Shown one piece after another: positions 15,088 through 23,433 of a stretch of 23,685 nt of DNA. The stretch's first letter is position 1. The number at the start of each line of letters is the position of its first letter. The translations under genes were made by a program, and so were the position numbers. Source of the stretch: Clostridia bacterium. Its GTDB lineage: Bacteria > Bacillota_A > Clostridia > Oscillospirales > CAG-272. The stretch spans positions 1-23,685 of the forward strand of contig JAFQLN010000089.1 of NCBI GenBank assembly GCA_017414585.1, read 5' to 3'. The notes beneath the pieces were generated by a model that ran no database searches, had not been told where the DNA came from, and saw only the letters and a program-made list of their open reading frames with translations.

Positions 15088-16056
15088 ATGACAAACAAAG
15101 AATGGTTCAAAGAGGCACAGTTTGGTATGATGATCCACTGGGGGCTGTATTCTCTTCCGGCAGGGGAATGGAAGGGAAAGCGCATGGAGCACATCGGGGA
15201 ATGGGCACAGGCGTATTTCCGGATTCCCAATGCCGAATATGCCCGTCTGGCAGATATTTTCAACCCGATTTACTTCAACGCAGAAGAATGGGTAGATCTC
15301 GCCATTGATGCCGGCATGAAGTATATGGTCTTTACTTCCAAGCATCACGATGGCTTTGCGATGTACAAATCGGAGGTTTCTAAGTATAATATCGTGGATG
15401 CAACGCCGTTCGGACGTGACGTAACCGCTGAACTGGCAGAAGCCTGCTATAAGAAGGGGCTGAAGTTCGGTCTGTATTATTCGCAGGATCTTGACTGGAG
15501 TCATCCTCACGGCGGCGGATATACGGCAGGAAAAACATGGTATAAGAATACAGCTTACTGGACGAACAACTGGGATTTCCCGGAAGACGACAAAAAAGAT
15601 TTTTCGATCTGTTTTGAAGAAAAAATCAAGCCGCAGGTTAAGGAAATTCTGACTAAGTACGGCGATCTCTGCCTGATCTGGTTCGACGTACCGTTTACGA
15701 TTGCACGCGAACAGACGGATGAACTGTACAATCTTGTCAAGCAGTATCAGCCCGATTGTCTGGTCAATTCCCGCATCGGCAACGGATACGGCGACTACAC
15801 TTCTGCCGGTGACAACCAGATTCCGAATGACGACAAGTCCGGTATGTTGTTTGAAACACCTGCAACGCTCAATGACACCTGGGGCTACAAGGCGTTCGAT
15901 AACAACTGGAAAAACGCGCAGCGGGTACTGGAAATCAAGAATCACCTGGCTGTACGCGGCGCAAATTATCTGCTCAATGTCGGTCCCGACTATCTGGGAA
16001 GAATTCCGGCTCCCGCGTGCGATATTCTCCGTGAAGTCGGAGGAAAACTGGGATAA
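15088..16056 (+). CDS. GH29 alpha-L-fucosidase, short cytoplasmic form
   Basis: A 322-residue (alpha/beta)8-barrel fucosidase. Family features are HWGLYS (17-22), SKHHDGFAMY (84-93), GLYYSQDLDW (128-137) and the predicted catalytic nucleophile D200 in LIWFD. Most GH29 enzymes are 430 residues or longer with a C-terminal beta-sandwich; here the protein ends soon after the barrel, with LNVGPDYLGRIP. There is no signal peptide, so it should release fucose from imported glycans. The acid/base residue cannot be assigned safely in this family. The ATG at 15088 follows AAAGGAG by 8 nt; an upstream in-frame ATG at 15052 lies within the preceding gene without a ribosome site. Spacing from the diesterase is 16 nt. 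Confidence 0.9.
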   Translation: MTNKEWFKEAQFGMMIHWGLYSLPAGEWKGKRMEHIGEWAQAYFRIPNAEYARLADIFNPIYFNAEEWVDLAIDAGMKYMVFTSKHHDGFAMYKSEVSKYNIVDATPFGRDVTAELAEACYKKGLKFGLYYSQDLDWSHPHGGGYTAGKTWYKNTAYWTNNWDFPEDDKKDFSICFEEKIKPQVKEILTKYGDLCLIWFDVPFTIAREQTDELYNLVKQYQPDCLVNSRIGNGYGDYTSAGDNQIPNDDKSGMLFETPATLNDTWGYKAFDNNWKNAQRVLEIKNHLAVRGANYLLNVGPDYLGRIPAPACDILREVGGKLG

Positions 16057-16071
16057 AGAGAGGAAAAGACG

Positions 16072-16821
16072 ATGCGCTTTGTTTCATGGAATGTCAACGG
16101 ATTCCGTGCTGTGCTGACGAAAGGCTTCGATGCGTTTTTTGACGCAGCCGATGCGGATATCTTTGCCTTGCAGGAGACGAAAATGCAGCCGGGACAGGCT
16201 TCGTTCGAGCGGGACGGTTATCTGCAGTTTTACTCCAGTGCTGAGAAAAAAGGTTATTCCGGAACGGCAGTGTTCACGCGCAGAGAACCGCTGTCCGTTG
16301 CTTACGGCATTGACGGTCTGTACAGCGATGAAGGGAGGCTGATCACGCTTGAGTTTGAGGATTTCTATTTCCTCAATTCCTACACGCCGAACGCGCAGCA
16401 TGAACTGGCACGGCTCGATTACCGGATGCAGTACGAGGACGATCTGCGCACGTATATGAAAATGCTCGATCAGACAAAACCGGTCGTTCTGTGCGGGGAT
16501 CTGAATGTCGCAAGACTGGAAATTGACCTCAAAAATCCGAAAACGAACGTGGGAAATCCGGGATTTTCCAATGAGGAACGTGCCAAAGCGTGCGAACTTC
16601 TGGAAGCCGGCTTCACGGATACCTTCCGGCATTTCTACCCCGACCGGACAGGGGCATATACATGGTGGTCCTATATGTTCAAGGCAAGGGAAAAGAACAC
16701 CGGATGGCGGATTGACTATTTCATCGTATCAAACCGCTTTGTCCCCAGACTCACAGACGCAAGAATATATGCCGATGTTCTCGGCAGTGATCACTGTCCC
16801 GTCGGACTGGAACTCGACTGA
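16072..16821 (+). CDS. xth: Exodeoxyribonuclease III (AP endonuclease)
   Basis: A 249-residue EEP-superfamily nuclease that cuts at abasic sites and removes 3' blocking groups in base excision repair. Diagnostic motifs are WNVNG at the start, LQETK (metal-binding Glu), GDLNVA, and the C-terminal SDHCPV with the catalytic Asp-His. Length matches bacterial ExoIII/ExoA. It starts 15 nt after the fucosidase stop, with an AGAGG site, and is followed 38 nt later by the rhamnosidase-like gene, so a housekeeping repair gene is embedded in a glycan operon. Confidence 0.96.
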   Translation: MRFVSWNVNGFRAVLTKGFDAFFDAADADIFALQETKMQPGQASFERDGYLQFYSSAEKKGYSGTAVFTRREPLSVAYGIDGLYSDEGRLITLEFEDFYFLNSYTPNAQHELARLDYRMQYEDDLRTYMKMLDQTKPVVLCGDLNVARLEIDLKNPKTNVGNPGFSNEERAKACELLEAGFTDTFRHFYPDRTGAYTWWSYMFKAREKNTGWRIDYFIVSNRFVPRLTDARIYADVLGSDHCPVGLELD

Positions 16822-16859
16822 GCTTTACTCCCATTTTTTCGTACAGAAAGGAATCAGGT

Positions 16860-19430
16860 ATGAAGAAAAAACTCCGCTCCCTTCTCGAGGGAAAGACTGA
16901 AAACCATATTTTACCGTTTTTCTGGCAGCACGGAGAAGATGATGAAACGCTTCTGACGGAACTGCACAAAATTTACGATTCCGGCATCCGCGCCATCTGC
17001 GTGGAATCCCGTCCGGCAGAGGAATTCGCACAGGCTGGATGGTTTGAGGATATGCATCTTTTGATTTCGGAATGCGAACGGCTCGGGATGGAATTCTGGC
17101 TGCTGGACGACAAGCATTTTCCGACCGGAATCGCTGCCGGTGCTCTGGAACGGGAACATCCCGAACTCGGCAAGCACGCACTGACGGAAAGACATACCGA
17201 TGTGGCAGGACCGATGAAAGACTGCGCGGTGATCGTGGAAGGCTGGCTCGGTCAGGAAAGTGAACTTGTCGGCGTGATTGCCTGCGAACGCTGTCCCGGC
17301 GATCAAAAGCAGCGAATGACAGGACGCGCACTCAATCTGACCGCACAGGTACGCGACGGGATGGTCTTTTTCGATGTACCCGAAGGCTACTGGCGGATTT
17401 TTACACTGATTGATACGCCGAACAAGGACCGCTATGTCGATACGCTCCGCAAGGATTCCGTAAAGGTGCTGATTGACGCTGTTTACGAACCGCACTACCG
17501 CGAACTCGGAAAGTATTTCGGCAAAACTTTCCGCGGCTATTTCAGTGACGAACCGTTCATCATGCGCAATGCACTTTTGCCGATCGGTGATGCGAACCGC
17601 TCAAAGGGAATTTTTGCATGGAATGACAACGTCCGCGCCGGACTGGAAGAAAAGCTCGGGGAAGACTGGCTTCTGAAGCTGCCGTCCCTGTGGTTCCCGG
17701 GAGATCATGCGGCAGAAACGCGGATTGCCTATATGGATGTTGTGACCAATCTGTATCGCGAGTGCTTCTCCTATCAGCTGGGGGACTGGTGCAGAGCGCA
17801 CGGTGTTGAATACATCGGTCATATTGTGGAAGACGACGGTTCTCACTGCAGAACAGCCAATGCCGCAGGACACTTCTTCCGCTCTCTCGATGGGCAGGAT
17901 ATGGCGGGAATCGACGTGGTTCTTTGTCAGATCGTTCCCGGCATGACGGACAACACAATTGCCGTTCCGTGCAGCTACGATATTTCCGATCATGAATTCT
18001 TCCACTTCGGACTTGCCAAACTCGGTTCTTCTCACGCACATATCCAGCCCCAAAAGCGCGGACGTGCGATGTGTGAAATCTATGGCGCATACGGATGGGC
18101 GGAAGGTCTGCCGATGATGAAGTGGCTGACCGACCATATGCTTGTCCGCGGAATCAATGAATTCGTTCCGCACGCCTTCACCCCCAAGTATCCCGACTAC
18201 GACTGCCCGCCGCATTTCTATGCACACGGACACAATCCCGAGTACCGCGGCTTCGGCAGAGTCATGGATTACGTGAACCGCGTATCGACTATCCTCAGCG
18301 ACGGACGCCATTTTGCTTCCGCAGCGATTCTGTATCATGCAGAGGCTGAATGGTCGGGCGGTAAATATATGAAGTTTGAAAAGCCTGCGAAAATTCTGAT
18401 GCAGGCACAGATTGACTTCGATATCATTCCGGAGGATTATCTTGCGAAAGCTGAAGTCCGGGACGGAAAAATCTGTCTCGGCAAAGAAACTTATCCCGTT
18501 CTGATCGTGCCCTACACGGAGATTCTGCCGGATGCGATCTTGAACGATATTCGCCGGATGCGCGATGCAGGTGTACAGGTTTACTTTATAGATGACCTGC
18601 CGGACAGAACGGCTGCAGGAAAGTCGGTGCAGGATTTCGATGTCTGCGCACTGGAATCGCTGGTTGAAACCATGAAGCCGTACCGTGATCTCACAGCAGA
18701 AGGGACTGCCGTTCGTGATCTGCGCTTCTTCCATTACGAAAAAGACGGAACGGAAGTGTATTTCCTCACCAATGAAGGCATTACCGAAACCGTTTCTGTC
18801 GAACTGACCATTGCAGGACATGAAAAGAAGAAGTATATTCAGTACGATCCAATGGAAAACAAGGCGTTCCGTGTGGAAGGCGGCGATACGATCGCACTGA
18901 CGCTGGAACCGTATCAGTCCGTGATGCTCTTCTTCGGAGCAGACTGTCTCTGGGAAGAACTGCCCGAACAGAAAACGCTTTGCACAGATGACCGTGCTGT
19001 TGTACCGCAGACATGGCAGATTGCCTTCGCAGAACCGGAAGCATATGATCCGGCGGACCGCAATCCGGAAAACGGCTTCGGCGAAACGGCGCAGATCAAG
19101 GAACTCTACAATATTGTCCGTGAAAATCCGCGGTTTGCCGGTTTTGTCCGTTATGAAACCGAAGCAGAACTGACCGAAGGACTGTGCGTGATGGATCTCG
19201 GCAAGGTCGGCGAATGCGCGGCGCTCTGGGTGAACGGAGAATATGTCGATGAAAAGATCATTCCGCCTTATCGCTTCACGTTCAACGCGAAAGCAGGTGT
19301 CTACAAAATCACGGTTGTGACTACTTCGCACCTCGGATACCATATGCGCGACGGTTTTTCCCGTTTCCTCATGATGGAACCTGTCGGATTGATCGGTCCT
19401 GTTGAAATCCGAAGCGCAGAAGAACGGTAA
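16860..19430 (+). CDS. GH106-like alpha-L-rhamnosidase family protein
   Basis: An 856-residue protein. The N-terminal half has the pattern of GH106-related barrels: FFWQHGED (20-27), CVESRPAEEF, WLLDDKHFPTG (about 80-90) and a GYFSDEPFIM motif. The C-terminal region (about 770-856) resembles the galactose-binding-like sandwich of these enzymes, with LWVNGEYVDEKIIPPYRF and a conserved RDGFSRFL...GLIGPV ending. There is no signal peptide, so a cytoplasmic role in removing rhamnose or a related sugar is likely. AAAGGA precedes the ATG by about 9 nt. It is the last gene of the operon, and a bidirectional terminator lies about 180 bp downstream. The exact GH family and substrate are inferred from motif memory; assignment as a rhamnosidase is less certain than the fold. 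Confidence 0.72.
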   Translation: MKKKLRSLLEGKTENHILPFFWQHGEDDETLLTELHKIYDSGIRAICVESRPAEEFAQAGWFEDMHLLISECERLGMEFWLLDDKHFPTGIAAGALEREHPELGKHALTERHTDVAGPMKDCAVIVEGWLGQESELVGVIACERCPGDQKQRMTGRALNLTAQVRDGMVFFDVPEGYWRIFTLIDTPNKDRYVDTLRKDSVKVLIDAVYEPHYRELGKYFGKTFRGYFSDEPFIMRNALLPIGDANRSKGIFAWNDNVRAGLEEKLGEDWLLKLPSLWFPGDHAAETRIAYMDVVTNLYRECFSYQLGDWCRAHGVEYIGHIVEDDGSHCRTANAAGHFFRSLDGQDMAGIDVVLCQIVPGMTDNTIAVPCSYDISDHEFFHFGLAKLGSSHAHIQPQKRGRAMCEIYGAYGWAEGLPMMKWLTDHMLVRGINEFVPHAFTPKYPDYDCPPHFYAHGHNPEYRGFGRVMDYVNRVSTILSDGRHFASAAILYHAEAEWSGGKYMKFEKPAKILMQAQIDFDIIPEDYLAKAEVRDGKICLGKETYPVLIVPYTEILPDAILNDIRRMRDAGVQVYFIDDLPDRTAAGKSVQDFDVCALESLVETMKPYRDLTAEGTAVRDLRFFHYEKDGTEVYFLTNEGITETVSVELTIAGHEKKKYIQYDPMENKAFRVEGGDTIALTLEPYQSVMLFFGADCLWEELPEQKTLCTDDRAVVPQTWQIAFAEPEAYDPADRNPENGFGETAQIKELYNIVRENPRFAGFVRYETEAELTEGLCVMDLGKVGECAALWVNGEYVDEKIIPPYRFTFNAKAGVYKITVVTTSHLGYHMRDGFSRFLMMEPVGLIGPVEIRSAEER

Positions 19431-19437
19431 AAGAGAA

Positions 19438-19485
19438 CAGAATGCGTGCCGGACGGTGCTGTTTGTTCCGGACGGTACGCTTCTG
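19438..19485 (+). repeat. Hairpin and short direct repeat after the rhamnosidase gene
   Basis: CAGAATGCGTGCCG (19438-19451) can pair with CGGTACGCTTCTG (19473-19485) with one bulged T. The 9-mer CCGGACGGT occurs twice (19449-19457 and 19468-19476). There is no T-run, so it is not a standard terminator. A second small hairpin, TTCTCTT/AAGAGAA, follows near 19520-19540. The 19431-19610 interval contains no gene I can support. Confidence 0.45.
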
Positions 19486-19610
19486 CCTATGAATCAGTCG
19501 TATTTTGCCATGACGTACTTTTCTCTTGGCAAAGAGAATACAGATTGACGGATACCCCCGTGATTCATGGAAGAAACCGGATGCTTATCTCGACTGCTGA
19601 ACAAAAACAG

Positions 19611-19653
19611 AAAATCCTCTCTGAACGGATTGAATCCGAACGGAGAGGATTTT
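19611..19653. terminator. Bidirectional terminator between convergent operons
   Basis: AAAATCCTCTC (19611-19621) pairs perfectly with GAGAGGATTTT (19643-19653), and an inner CGGAT/ATCCG (19626-19630/19634-19638) extends the fold. A- and T-runs flank both sides. It serves the rhamnosidase operon (plus) and lies 9 bp after the stop of the EutH-like gene (minus). Confidence 0.9.
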
Positions 19654-19662
19654 TTCATCGGT

Positions 19663-20772
19663 TTATTTAGTTTTTTGCCGGGTCAGGAGGAGTGCGAGGA
19701 GTGCCGCACTGATACCTCCCGCCAGTTTACCCAGAAGCAGGGGGGGAATCAGAACAGGATCCATTGCGCTGCAGAATGCGAGATGATCACCGAGCAAAAA
19801 ACCTGCGCTGACAAGAAAGGCGAAATTGACGATCTTGCCGCGTTCATCCATATCACGAATCAGCCGGAAGGTCGGAACACAGTTTGCAATGGAGGTGAGC
19901 AGTCCGAGCGTTGCATTTTCGTTGATGCCGAGGAGCTTCCCGAGATGGGTGAATGGCTTTTTGAGCAGATGGGAAATCACTGTGACGAGAACATATGCCC
20001 CCGGAAGAATCAGAACGATGGATACAACATCATTCATGGCATCTCTGACAGAACCGAGTCCGGGGATCAGTTCCGTTCTGAGAAGGGCAGAGGCGATGGC
20101 TGCGACACAGGACACAGTTGCGATGATACTGATTATTTTGCCGAATACGAGAAAAACTCTCGTGATAATGTTCGGAATCAGAAGCAGGCAAACGCAGACC
20201 AGAATGGAAAAGACAATCACAGGTACGAGTGTTGTGCCGATCAGGGAAAGCGGATACCCTGCTGTCATGCCGCCGATCAAACAGCCGAATGGAATGGTAA
20301 TGAACCCGCAGAGAATCCCTTTGGAAAAGGCAGGGTAATCCTTTTTCTCAAGGATGCCGAGCGCAACGGGAATGTTGAAAACAATTGTCACGCCCATCAT
20401 CGAGGAGAGAATCATTCCGCACAGTCCCGCAGCTTCCGGTGTTCCGGCGATTCCGACAGCCAGCGGATAAGCTCCCATGTCACAGGCAAGCAGGATACCG
20501 GCAAATACGGAAGGATCCAGCTTCAGAAGACTGCAGAACGGAGACAGCAGCGGGATAAGATGCTCGCCGATCAGCGGAACGAGAACGAGAATGCCCGACA
20601 TGGTCACGGCAAGCGAAGCGAATGCTTCAAAACCTTCCGTGAAAGCCTTGCCAAGCCCGAACCGGTTTCCGAACAGAAAATCCACGGCACCGATACACAG
20701 AAAGAGTACCATTACGTCGGTGATCAGCTGACTTGGCTGCAGATGAACGGCGAGAAACTCCGTCAGATTCAT
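19663..20772 (-). CDS. eutH: EutH-family membrane transporter, coupled to cysN
   Basis: A 369-residue protein with about ten to eleven hydrophobic helices. It matches the ethanolamine-permease EutH family in length and in glycine-rich segments such as ILLACDMGAYPLAVGIAGTPEA, NIPVALGILEKKDYPAFSKG and GFLLGDHLAF. EutH proteins move ethanolamine across the inner membrane. Here no eut genes are in view; instead the ATG at 20772 lies one nucleotide after the TGA of cysN (TGACATG), so it is the last gene of the sulfate-activation operon. That context suggests a different substrate, possibly a sulfur compound, which is inference only. A strong terminator follows immediately. Confidence 0.82.
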   Translation of the reverse strand: MNLTEFLAVHLQPSQLITDVMVLFLCIGAVDFLFGNRFGLGKAFTEGFEAFASLAVTMSGILVLVPLIGEHLIPLLSPFCSLLKLDPSVFAGILLACDMGAYPLAVGIAGTPEAAGLCGMILSSMMGVTIVFNIPVALGILEKKDYPAFSKGILCGFITIPFGCLIGGMTAGYPLSLIGTTLVPVIVFSILVCVCLLLIPNIITRVFLVFGKIISIIATVSCVAAIASALLRTELIPGLGSVRDAMNDVVSIVLILPGAYVLVTVISHLLKKPFTHLGKLLGINENATLGLLTSIANCVPTFRLIRDMDERGKIVNFAFLVSAGFLLGDHLAFCSAMDPVLIPPLLLGKLAGGISAALLALLLTRQKTK

Positions 20773-20773
20773 G

Positions 20774-22351
20774 TCAGATTTCCAGGACGTTGGCGGTGGC
20801 GAGAAGAATTTCGGTCACGTCGTCCGCGAGTACACCCGTGGTCAGATATTCACCGTCTCCGGTGGTCAGAACAATCAGACCTGCTCCGGTGAGGACATTT
20901 TTCTGCTCGTCGGAGAGATGCGCCGCGTAGTAGGGCGTGCGTCCCTCTTCAAACAGAGCGCGTTCAAGGGCGCGTCCGTAAGATTCATTGTCAACGGAAA
21001 CGATCAGCGGCTTCTGACCGAGATGCTTTGCACGTTCGGCAGGGGTGATCTGCGCATCGGAAGCGGCAAGACTGCGGTCTTCGGCAAGAGCTTCCGTGAT
21101 GATGCCGCCGCCGGAGATTTCGTAATTGTCAACAAGCACAAAGCGTCCGGTTGCGGGGAGGGCATTGCTGATGTCAAAAGCGATGTCGCGGTCACAGACG
21201 AGTGTGCAGTCGGCGATGTCATTTTTGTTCGCCTGCATGACGCCGGTATTCTTGTCGAGAGACGATGCGTCAAGAACGCTGTGGATTTCCGCGATCCGGC
21301 AGGTGGTCTTCGCCGTGCAGGATTTGATAATGTATTCCTTGCCGACAGTCAGCGGGTTCTTGCCGAGCCAGAACATACTTGCGCGGAAGCGTCTGCCGAC
21401 CTTCGGGGCTTCTTCGCCGGTTTTGCAGGCGATTTCACCGCGGTGAACGTAGATCTGCGTTGTGGTTGTGAAACCGCAGGATTTTCCCTTGGTGAAGACT
21501 TTCGGAGCGCGTGCGGAATCGTCATCCATGAACCATTCTTCGAGATTCTTGACCGTAGTGGTTTTGCCGGACGGATAGAAGATGACTTCATCGCCCGCAC
21601 GCAGAGAACCGGATTCGCAAAGCCCAGCGATAATCCGTCGGTCATCGCCGCCTTCGGTGAACTTGTAAACGTCTTCTACGGGGATTCGCAGAGGAAGATT
21701 GTCTTCCGCTTCGCCGCCGTTGAAAATATCGAGCTGTTCAAGGACGTTGACGCCGGTATACCACGGGGTATTTTCGGAATGGTTGGCGATGTTGTCGCCC
21801 TGCATTGCCGAAACGGGGATGAACGCCGCCGGGTTGATGCCGATGGAGTGGAGGAATTCGGTGTATTCGGCGCAGATTCTGTCATAAATTTCGGGATCGT
21901 AGCCGACAAGGTCGATCTTGTTGACGAGAACCGCGATCTGATTGATGCCGAGCATTTCCAGCATATATCCGTGTCTGCGCGAGTTTTCGCAGATCCCTTC
22001 CGCCGCGTCGATGACGAGAAGGGCAGCTTCCGCACGGGATGCACCGGTGATCATATTCTTGAGGAATTCGATGTGACCGGGCGCGTCGATGATGATGTAT
22101 TTCCGCTTTTCGGTTTCAAAGAAACAGCGGGCAGTGTCGATGGTGATACCCTGTGCACGTTCGTCCTTGAGCGCGTCGAGAAGGAAAGCATATTCAAACG
22201 GCTTGCTTGTCTTTCTGCTAAGCTCGCGGATTGCTTCGATTTTACCGTCCGGAAGGGTGTGCGTGTCAGCGAGGAGACGTCCAATGACGGTACTTTTACC
22301 GTGGTCAACATGACCCGCAACGACAATATTGATATGTTGTTTATCCTGCAT
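20774..22351 (-). CDS. cysN: Sulfate adenylyltransferase GTPase subunit CysN with a degenerate APS-kinase-like tail
   Basis: A 525-residue GTPase subunit that, with CysD, makes APS from sulfate and ATP. Motifs: G1 GHVDHGKS (13-20), the G2 region DERAQGITID (63-72), DAPGH (89-93) and NKID (144-147), followed by EF-Tu-like beta barrels to about 430. Plain CysN is about 475 residues. The extra C-terminal stretch (435-525) lines up in character with the start of an APS kinase: a LGQKP lead-in, a helix ALERALFEEGR, and GLIVLTT. Where the kinase needs a GxxGxGKS P-loop, it has VDNESYGRA. So the kinase activity should be absent from this protein. The ATG at 22351 follows GAGAGAG. The gap to cysD is 194 bp. 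Confidence 0.93.
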   Translation of the reverse strand: MQDKQHINIVVAGHVDHGKSTVIGRLLADTHTLPDGKIEAIRELSRKTSKPFEYAFLLDALKDERAQGITIDTARCFFETEKRKYIIIDAPGHIEFLKNMITGASRAEAALLVIDAAEGICENSRRHGYMLEMLGINQIAVLVNKIDLVGYDPEIYDRICAEYTEFLHSIGINPAAFIPVSAMQGDNIANHSENTPWYTGVNVLEQLDIFNGGEAEDNLPLRIPVEDVYKFTEGGDDRRIIAGLCESGSLRAGDEVIFYPSGKTTTVKNLEEWFMDDDSARAPKVFTKGKSCGFTTTTQIYVHRGEIACKTGEEAPKVGRRFRASMFWLGKNPLTVGKEYIIKSCTAKTTCRIAEIHSVLDASSLDKNTGVMQANKNDIADCTLVCDRDIAFDISNALPATGRFVLVDNYEISGGGIITEALAEDRSLAASDAQITPAERAKHLGQKPLIVSVDNESYGRALERALFEEGRTPYYAAHLSDEQKNVLTGAGLIVLTTGDGEYLTTGVLADDVTEILLATANVLEI

Positions 22352-22545
22352 GATACTCTCTCTTTATTCTTCGGTTGATAATTGTCTGTTTGCTCCGTGA
22401 CAATCCCTGATCATGGATCATCCCCTCCGGCACCCAATCAGCGCAGCGGAAGGTCGTGGGATTTTTTATATATTTCAGCTGCAAATACGCCGGTTTGCCA
22501 ACGGGGGCATCCCCGTCCGGTCTTCCGGTGGGGGCATCTCCGGCA
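22352..22545 (-). other. Repeat-bearing cysD-cysN spacer, open in one minus-strand frame
   Basis: Where cysD and cysN are usually adjacent there are 194 bp here. In one minus-strand frame, different from cysD and cysN, the whole spacer lacks stops. Its translation begins GDAPTGRPDGDAPVGKPAYL and continues through KYIKNPTTFRCADW to a stop just inside cysN. It has no plausible start signal of its own. The first part is a two-unit repeat (see 22503-22542). An alternative 23-residue open frame (22475-22546) starts at an ATG overlapping the cysD stop as TGATG. I cannot assign a function; a small inserted repeat element or an RNA-processing site fits as well as a gene. Confidence 0.4.
22503..22542. 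repeat. Tandem 27-nt-spaced repeat with hairpins in the cysD-cysN spacer
   Basis: GGGGGCATCYCCG occurs at 22503-22515 and 22530-22542 (12 of 13 identical), 27 nt apart, so the spacing is in frame. The first copy forms a perfect hairpin ACGGGG-GCAT-CCCCGT (22501-22516). Between the copies CCGG-TCTT-CCGG (22517-22528) forms another small hairpin. Confidence 0.7.
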
Positions 22546-23433
22546 TCACATATATCCGCCGCGTCTCAGTTCTTCGAGTCCGCCGCCGTCTTCCTTGTCC
22601 TGTTCACGGCCGCTTCTTTCTGCGATCCGGGCGAATTTGCCGGACTTCAGTTCTTCAATGATGTCATCCAGATTCTTTGCTGTAGATTCAACCGGCTTGG
22701 TGCACGGCCAGCAGCCGAGCGAACGGTAACGCTTTCCGTCTCCCTGATCGAAATAGAGTGATACAACCGGCACACCTTCGCGGCGGATGTATTCCCAGAT
22801 ATCGGTCTCGGTCCAGTCAAGAAGCGGATGGATACGGACATGGGTTCCGGGAGCGAAGTCAGTCTTGTACTGACCCCAGAATTCCGGCGGCTGATCGTCT
22901 GCGTCCCAGTCGTTGTGCTTGTCTCTCGGGCTGAAGTAGCGTTCCTTCGAGCGGCTTCCTTCTTCGTCTGCACGTACACCGACGATAACACCGGTGAACG
23001 GTTCACAGTTTTCGTCCCGTTCGTATTTGCCGGTTGTGTGGTTGAGGCGGTAACGCGGCCAGTCACCGGCGAGTGTGTGCGTGAGTGCTTCCGTCTTCAG
23101 ATGGCGGCAACATTCGATGCGCGTTGCATTGCCGTCCGGGAAGGTTGCCTTGGCATCCAGAGCTTCGCGGTTTTCGCCGTAGATCATGTCCAGATTCCAT
23201 TCCATAGCGAGACGGTCGCGGTATTCGATCATTTCGGGAATCTTGTAGTGCGTGTCAACATGGACAAGCGGGAAGGGAACATGACCGTAGAAGGCTTTTC
23301 TGGCGAGGCAGAGCAGAACGGTGCTGTCCTTGCCGATCGACCAGAGCATACATAAATTTTTAAATGCTGAGTACGATTCACGGAGAATGTGAATGCTTCT
23401 CGACTCAAGCATATCAAGATGACTGTATGACAT
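22546..23433 (-). CDS. cysD: Sulfate adenylyltransferase small subunit CysD
   Basis: A 295-residue PP-loop ATPase that forms the catalytic subunit of ATP sulfurylase, making APS from sulfate and ATP. The PP-loop is SIGKDST (32-38); other family stretches are [46 protein letters not shown] and [15 protein letters not shown]. Length is close to the usual 300, and the end (LRRGGYM) is normal, so the gene is intact. The ATG at 23433 follows AAAGGAC by about 10 nt. It lies 48 bp after cysQ and upstream of cysN, so it belongs to one minus-strand operon whose promoter lies outside the window. Confidence 0.97.
   Translation of the reverse strand: MSYSHLDMLESRSIHILRESYSAFKNLCMLWSIGKDSTVLLCLARKAFYGHVPFPLVHVDTHYKIPEMIEYRDRLAMEWNLDMIYGENREALDAKATFPDGNATRIECCRHLKTEALTHTLAGDWPRYRLNHTTGKYERDENCEPFTGVIVGVRADEEGSRSKERYFSPRDKHNDWDADDQPPEFWGQYKTDFAPGTHVRIHPLLDWTETDIWEYIRREGVPVVSLYFDQGDGKRYRSLGCWPCTKPVESTAKNLDDIIEELKSGKFARIAERSGREQDKEDGGGLEELRRGGYM

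Noticed and set aside
17601..19343. 580-codon open frame opposite the rhamnosidase-like gene
   Set aside because: No motif or ribosome site supports it, and it lies wholly within a well-supported gene on the other strand.
19431..19662. Small gene between the rhamnosidase and EutH-like genes
   Set aside because: No frame combines a start with a ribosome site and a recognisable product; the interval is dominated by hairpins and the terminator.
20771..22378. 535-codon open frame opposite cysN
   Set aside because: CysN shows all GTPase motifs; the plus-strand frame is a mirror of its codon use.
22501..22542. Possible CRISPR-like repeat
   Set aside because: Only two copies at 27-nt spacing, with no true spacers and no cas genes nearby.
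22475..22546. 23-residue open frame overlapping the cysD stop (TGATG)
   Set aside because: It is repeat-rich and short, with no ribosome site designed for it; kept only as a note in the spacer entry.
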